This document shows positions 15,046-18,565 of a DNA stretch of 18,565 nucleotides, in pieces; position 1 is the first letter of the stretch; each line of letters begins with the position of its first letter. A model generated the notes under the pieces. It had not been told where the DNA came from and ran no database searches. It saw nothing but the letters and a program-made list of their open reading frames with translations. Location of the stretch: positions 1-18,565 of the forward strand of contig JBJKQK010000258.1 in the NCBI GenBank assembly GCA_046705285.1, in the 5' to 3' direction. The DNA is from SCRD01 sp046705285. Lineage in GTDB: Bacteria; Acidobacteriota; Terriglobia; UBA7540. Both the position numbers and the translations under genes were made by a program.

Positions 15046-17733
15046 TTACTCGTATCTCAGCGCTACCATGGGATCGACTTTGGCCGCGCGGCGGGCAGGG
15101 ATGTAGCTCGCAAGCAGAGCGGCGGTGACGAGCACGGCGGCGATGGCACCCAGAATCAAAACATTCCAGGAGTGAACGTCAAAGAGCAGGCTGCGCATGA
15201 GCATGCCGGCAACAATCGAGCCCGGAATGCCGATCACGAGTCCGATGAGAGTCAACCAGCCGGCTTCCTTCAGAATCATCCGCAAGACAGAGCCCCGGCT
15301 TGCCCCCAGTGCCATCCGGACTCCAATTTCATGAGTTCTTCGGCTCACAGAGTAGGCAATCACTCCGTACAGACCGACGATGCTCAGTGCCAGCGCGAGT
15401 GCGGCGAAGCCGCCTGCCAGCCACGCCGAAGCGCGATGCCAGTAAGCTGCCTGCGAATCCTGGATAATCTCAGGCATGGTGGCCGCACCAGAGGTCACGA
15501 TTCCGGGATCAGTTTTATGGAGAGTGGCGATCAGCGTCGGCAGCGCTGCCGCGGCGCTCTGTGATGTCCGAACGGCGACAGAAAATGAGGGACCCGGTTC
15601 CTGGTCAAACGGAGTGTACACGACTGGCGTTACGGGCCCGTCCAATGCGTTCTGTTTGACGTCCGCAATCACCCCGACAATCCGGGTTGGGTGCGCAGGC
15701 CCGTCTAATTTCGCGTCACTCCCATGTGCATGATAGAAAAACTGCCTGCCGATCGGGTTCACACCGCGGAAATAGCGCCGCACCAGAGTTTGATTGATGA
15801 TTGCGACAAGAGGCGCGCCGGCGTTGTCATTTTCATTAAAATAGCGGCCTTTCAATAATTGAGCCTGCAAGGCAGAAAGGTATCCCGGACTGACTATGAT
15901 GTGCCCGACTGCGTTATTTTCACCCAGGCCCGGCCTGTCCACGAATCCTATCTGTGTGCCGCCTTCCCCGCCAACGGGCAAGTCGCTCGCCGTACCTGCC
16001 GCGGCAACACCAGGCAAGCTCTGGAGGCTGCTCACGATTCCTCTTTGCAGCGCGATCGCTTGCGCACTTTTCGAATACTTCGATCCCGGCGCCAGAATCG
16101 AAAGCGTGGCCAAATGACCAGGAACGAATCCGAGATCGATGTGCATCAGCCTGTAAAGGCTTTTGCCGAGCAGCCCTGCCCCCGCCAGCAGCACCATCGT
16201 CGTCGCCAGTTCCAGAACAACCAGCCTCGTCCCAAGTCGCCGCCAGGCTGTTCCCGCGGCGCCGAGATTGCCTTCCGCCAGGCCGGCACGGAGGTTGGTG
16301 AAGGGAAGCCTCAGGGCCGGCGTCATCGCAAACAACGCGCACGCAATCAATAGAAGCAGCATCGCGAACGCCGCGACATGCCAGTTCCAGCCCGACCCGC
16401 GCAGACAGGGCATGAAGCTCAGCATGTCAGCCGGAATCAATTTGAGCAGCAACCGCCGTGCGAGTGTTGCGGCGAACAGCCCCAGTGCGCTACTGGCGGC
16501 CACGATAAGTATGCCCTCGGTGACAAACTGCCACACCAGTCGTCCCCGGCTGGCGCCGAGCGCTCCACGCACGGCAAACTCCCGCCTGCGATTCTCAGAG
16601 CGGACCAGCAGAAGACTTGCTACGTTGATATAAGCGATCAGCAACAGTAACCCCGCGCCTGCAAACAGCGCCAGCAAAACCGGCCGTATGTTGCCCAGGA
16701 TCGCCTGGCTTAAGGGAACGACACTTGCTCCCCGGTTTCTGTCCGGATCCGGATATCGCCTGGCTTCCTGTGCGGAAATGGCCTGTGCGTCAGTCGATGC
16801 CTGTTGCAGTGTTATTCCATTCTTCAGGCGTGCTACAACACCCATCACCGCGCATCCGCGGCCGGATGTGCAGGGATTGCCGGCGTAAGGATGCAGCGTT
16901 GTCCAGAACTCAGTCGCTCCCGTGGGAGCAAACTGGAAACTGCGCGGCAGCACGCCGATCACGGTATAAGCTTCCCCATTCAGCGTGACGGTTTTTCCCA
17001 GCACATCCGGCTTTCCGCCAAACCACTCCTGCCATGCGGGGTAGCTCAAGATGACCGTTGACGGCACCGCCTGCAAATCTTCAGTCGCGGAGCGAGAAGA
17101 GAAATCGGTTCCAAGAAGCGGCGTAACGCCAAGGACGCGAAAGAATCCACTTGTCACGCCAATGCCATTGACCCGATGGACGCTTGCTCCATCAGAGAGA
17201 ACGTAGGATTCGGACCCGTCGTAGGCGGCAATCGAAGCGAAAGCGGCATTGAAACGCTCCAGGTCCAGGTAATCGGGATAGGAATACCCCATTTGCCGCC
17301 CGCCCAGCGGCGACGTTTTGAAGACGGCCATCAGCCGCGAGGGGTTGGAGTATGGCAGCGGCCGGATCAGCACGGAGTCCACGAAACCAAAGATCGACAC
17401 AGCGGCAGCCATGCCGAGGGCGAGGGTGAGGACGGCGACAACCGTAAAGCCGGGGCTGCGGCGGAGCTGTCGCAGGCCGTAACCGAGATCCTGCAGGAAC
17501 TCAGTGATGAAGCGCATGCCCCAACTGTCGCGGCATTCTTCCTTGATTGTTCCCACGTTGCCGAACTGGCGCAGTGCCGAGTAGCGGGCTTCCTGCGGGC
17601 TCATGCCTTGCGCGATGTTCTGCTCGATCTGGTTTTCCAGATGGAAGCGCAGTTCCTCGCTCAGTTCCTGCTCAACCCAGTTCTTCTTGAACAGCGATCG
17701 CAACCGAAGGGGTGATTTGTAGATCCAGCGCAT
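15046..17733 (-). CDS. ADOP-type (MacB/FtsX-like) ABC permease with N-terminal prefix domain
   Basis: This 895-residue inner-membrane protein has the duplicated MacB/FtsX plan. A cytoplasmic prefix domain (1-90; VEQELSEELRFHLE, GMSPQEARYSALRQFG) leads to TM1 at about 96-120. The first periplasmic MacB core (125-345) precedes three helices with REFAVRGALGASRGRLV at 385-401. A second TM/core set (502-765) precedes the last three helices with HEIGVRMALGASRGSVL at 801-817 and the closing AAKVDPMVALRYE. The two ALGASRG motifs mark the duplication. No ATPase is encoded nearby, as usual for these orphan permeases; the substrate is unknown. The start ATG 17733 has GAGGA upstream and follows padR after 32 bases. 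The frame stays open 94 codons further, but that part is the padR gene read in another frame. Confidence 0.93.
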   Translation of the reverse strand: MRWIYKSPLRLRSLFKKNWVEQELSEELRFHLENQIEQNIAQGMSPQEARYSALRQFGNVGTIKEECRDSWGMRFITEFLQDLGYGLRQLRRSPGFTVVAVLTLALGMAAAVSIFGFVDSVLIRPLPYSNPSRLMAVFKTSPLGGRQMGYSYPDYLDLERFNAAFASIAAYDGSESYVLSDGASVHRVNGIGVTSGFFRVLGVTPLLGTDFSSRSATEDLQAVPSTVILSYPAWQEWFGGKPDVLGKTVTLNGEAYTVIGVLPRSFQFAPTGATEFWTTLHPYAGNPCTSGRGCAVMGVVARLKNGITLQQASTDAQAISAQEARRYPDPDRNRGASVVPLSQAILGNIRPVLLALFAGAGLLLLIAYINVASLLLVRSENRRREFAVRGALGASRGRLVWQFVTEGILIVAASSALGLFAATLARRLLLKLIPADMLSFMPCLRGSGWNWHVAAFAMLLLLIACALFAMTPALRLPFTNLRAGLAEGNLGAAGTAWRRLGTRLVVLELATTMVLLAGAGLLGKSLYRLMHIDLGFVPGHLATLSILAPGSKYSKSAQAIALQRGIVSSLQSLPGVAAAGTASDLPVGGEGGTQIGFVDRPGLGENNAVGHIIVSPGYLSALQAQLLKGRYFNENDNAGAPLVAIINQTLVRRYFRGVNPIGRQFFYHAHGSDAKLDGPAHPTRIVGVIADVKQNALDGPVTPVVYTPFDQEPGPSFSVAVRTSQSAAAALPTLIATLHKTDPGIVTSGAATMPEIIQDSQAAYWHRASAWLAGGFAALALALSIVGLYGVIAYSVSRRTHEIGVRMALGASRGSVLRMILKEAGWLTLIGLVIGIPGSIVAGMLMRSLLFDVHSWNVLILGAIAAVLVTAALLASYIPARRAAKVDPMVALRYE

Positions 17734-17765
17734 AGCGGCATCCTCGTGGCGGCGTAAAACCGCCT

Positions 17766-18095
17766 CTACGAGTTTTCCAGAACAAGGCCGATGGCTGCGG
17801 AGAGCCGTCGCCAGTTGGCCTCCTCGCGCTCCAGATACTTGCGGCCGGCAGGCGTAAGTGAATAGTACTTGGCGTGCCGGTTGTTTTCGGATCCGCCCCA
17901 CTTCGCCCTGATCCAGCCGTTCTGCTCCAGGCGATGGAGCGCCGGATAGAGCGCGCCCTGGTTCACCTGCAACACGTCGCCGGAGACCTGACGGATGCGT
18001 TGCGCGATGCCCCATCCGTGCCGGGGCTCGAGAGCCAGCGTTTTGAGGATCAGAAGGTCCAGAGTGCCCTGGACCAGATCGGTTGGTTTGCTCAT
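17766..18095 (-). CDS. PadR-family transcriptional regulator
   Basis: This 109-residue winged-helix repressor is of the short PadR-s2 kind usually paired with ADOP permeases. The N-terminal LVQGTLDLLILKTLALEPRHGWGIAQRI supplies the first helices, VNQGALYPALHRLEQNGWI (residues 43-61) the recognition helix and start of the wing, and HAKYYSLTPAGRKYLEREE the wing strand and dimerising C-terminal helix. The start ATG 18095 is preceded by GGGGAGCGAGC, giving GGGAG six bases upstream. It is the first gene of a two-gene operon with the permease. A promoter and an inverted repeat lie directly upstream, so autorepression together with the permease is likely, but the inducing signal is unknown. Confidence 0.95.
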   Translation of the reverse strand: MSKPTDLVQGTLDLLILKTLALEPRHGWGIAQRIRQVSGDVLQVNQGALYPALHRLEQNGWIRAKWGGSENNRHAKYYSLTPAGRKYLEREEANWRRLSAAIGLVLENS

Positions 18096-18113
18096 GCTCG
18101 CTCCCCTAAGTCA

Positions 18114-18145
18114 TTGACAATACCGGATGCCATCTCTCTTGTCAA
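18114..18145 (-). promoter_or_regulatory. padR promoter with overlapping inverted repeat (putative PadR operator)
   Basis: On the minus strand a full-consensus -35 TTGACA (18145-18140) and a -10 TATTGT (18122-18117) are separated by exactly 17 bases. TTGTCAA (18139-18145) and TTGACAA (18114-18120) are inverted copies, 18 bases apart, that cover both promoter elements. A repressor bound there would block polymerase. The promoter call is strong; the link to PadR is inference. Confidence 0.7.
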
Positions 18146-18348
18146 CAATCAAGGGGGGGGGCTGGGGTTGCCAGGTCATCGCAGCCGGAATGAACCCGCC
18201 TGTCATTGCCGAAACCCCGCGTTTTTTGTCTCTGGCGGGCAGCCCATGCTGATCTGAAGAGGCCAGGCTTATGCAGTATGCCGAAGTCCGGCCCGCAGCA
18301 TCGAAGGAACCTCAAAACGGTCCGGCGTTCTCTGGTTGTGGCCATGCT

Positions 18349-18565
18349 CACGTTGAAGTCCGCCCATTTCTCAGCTTAGGGTCGCAGCACTTGTTCAGCT
18401 ACCTCTGACGGCAACCGCCTCTGACTCGGTCGTTCCCGCAGACGGTCGAACACCGGTCGCAGCCCTGATGTTCATACCGCCGATTCCAGCGCCGCAGGCT
18501 CCGGTCGGAAATCCCCACGGTCCCCGTCACTTGCCGCCACGCGATTCTCTTCGCATCGCTCGCAA
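18349..18565 (-). pseudogene. Decayed ISNCY-type transposase fragment (helix-turn-helix region)
   Basis: Reading leftward from the window edge, one frame gives ISDRSLRRWNRRYEHQGCD, the helix-turn-helix typical of ISNCY-family transposases. At 18451-18458 the similarity shifts frame and continues as VFDRLRERPSQRRLPSEVAE then QVLRP. An in-frame TAA at 18376-18378 follows, and the same frame goes on as AEKWADFNV, matching the family segment that normally reads (Y)REK-x-x-DFNVRHFHEKL. Similarity then stops abruptly near 18349. The missing catalytic part, the frameshift and the stop show a dead remnant. Its 5' portion may continue beyond the window. The family call is from recalled motif similarity. 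Confidence 0.7.

Noticed and set aside
17734..18015. 94-codon N-terminal extension of the ADOP permease
   Set aside because: It overlaps padR in another frame and translates to unrelated residues; the family prefix domain and a GAGGA site begin at ATG 17733.
1..18565. CRISPR arrays, tRNA or rRNA genes, complete IS elements or prophage genes
   Set aside because: No regularly spaced repeats, no tRNA T-arm or rRNA signatures and no phage structural genes were seen on reading both strands; the only mobile trace is the dead transposase piece at the right edge.

Overview
The window is GC-rich chromosomal DNA, most likely from an Acidobacteriota bacterium (Solibacter/Koribacter/Acidoferrales-like, or an uncultured relative). 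The main basis is the gene pair at the right end: a PadR-type repressor followed by a long MacB/FtsX-like permease with an N-terminal cytoplasmic prefix domain and no ATPase partner. This is the 'acidobacterial duplicated orphan permease' (ADOP) arrangement, which is expanded in that phylum. The assignment is inference from gene content, not from a marker tree. TGA is used as an ordinary stop by several genes here, so the standard bacterial code applies.

Layout, left to right. Positions 1-869 hold no convincing gene apart from a possible 5' fragment of a leftward gene at the very edge and a probable terminator. A leftward multi-pass membrane protein of the LPG-synthase-TM/flippase-like family follows (870-1904). 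After a 521-base gap with a plausible promoter comes a rightward single-pass membrane protein with a Pro/Gln-rich N-terminus and a coiled coil (2426-3508). It converges on thioredoxin (3641-3976) across a 12-bp bidirectional terminator. Next is a rightward pair, an EVE-domain protein and a family-5 uracil-DNA glycosylase (4137-5297), converging on a leftward SDR oxidoreductase (5304-6059). A four-gene rightward operon (6292-10867) encodes a GldA-like ATPase, an ABC-2 permease, a GldG-like protein and a DUF4340 protein with three internal repeats. It is followed by a galactonate-dehydratase-like enolase-superfamily enzyme (11086-12378).

The most notable locus is 12451-12942. An exported thioredoxin-fold protein has an in-frame TGA exactly where the first cysteine of its CxxC motif should be (NW-TGA-PDC). 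The frame resumes intact for 94 codons, and a hairpin with a GG-containing apical loop sits about 16 bases downstream, as expected for a bacterial SECIS. I interpret it as an undetected selenoprotein with a UxxC active site, which automated gene calling would split or discard.

The right part holds leftward mnmG (tRNA wobble-uridine modification), the ADOP permease and its padR regulator. The padR promoter region is recognisable, with an inverted repeat spanning its -35 and -10 elements. The right edge carries a decayed fragment of an ISNCY-type transposase with a frameshift and an in-frame stop.
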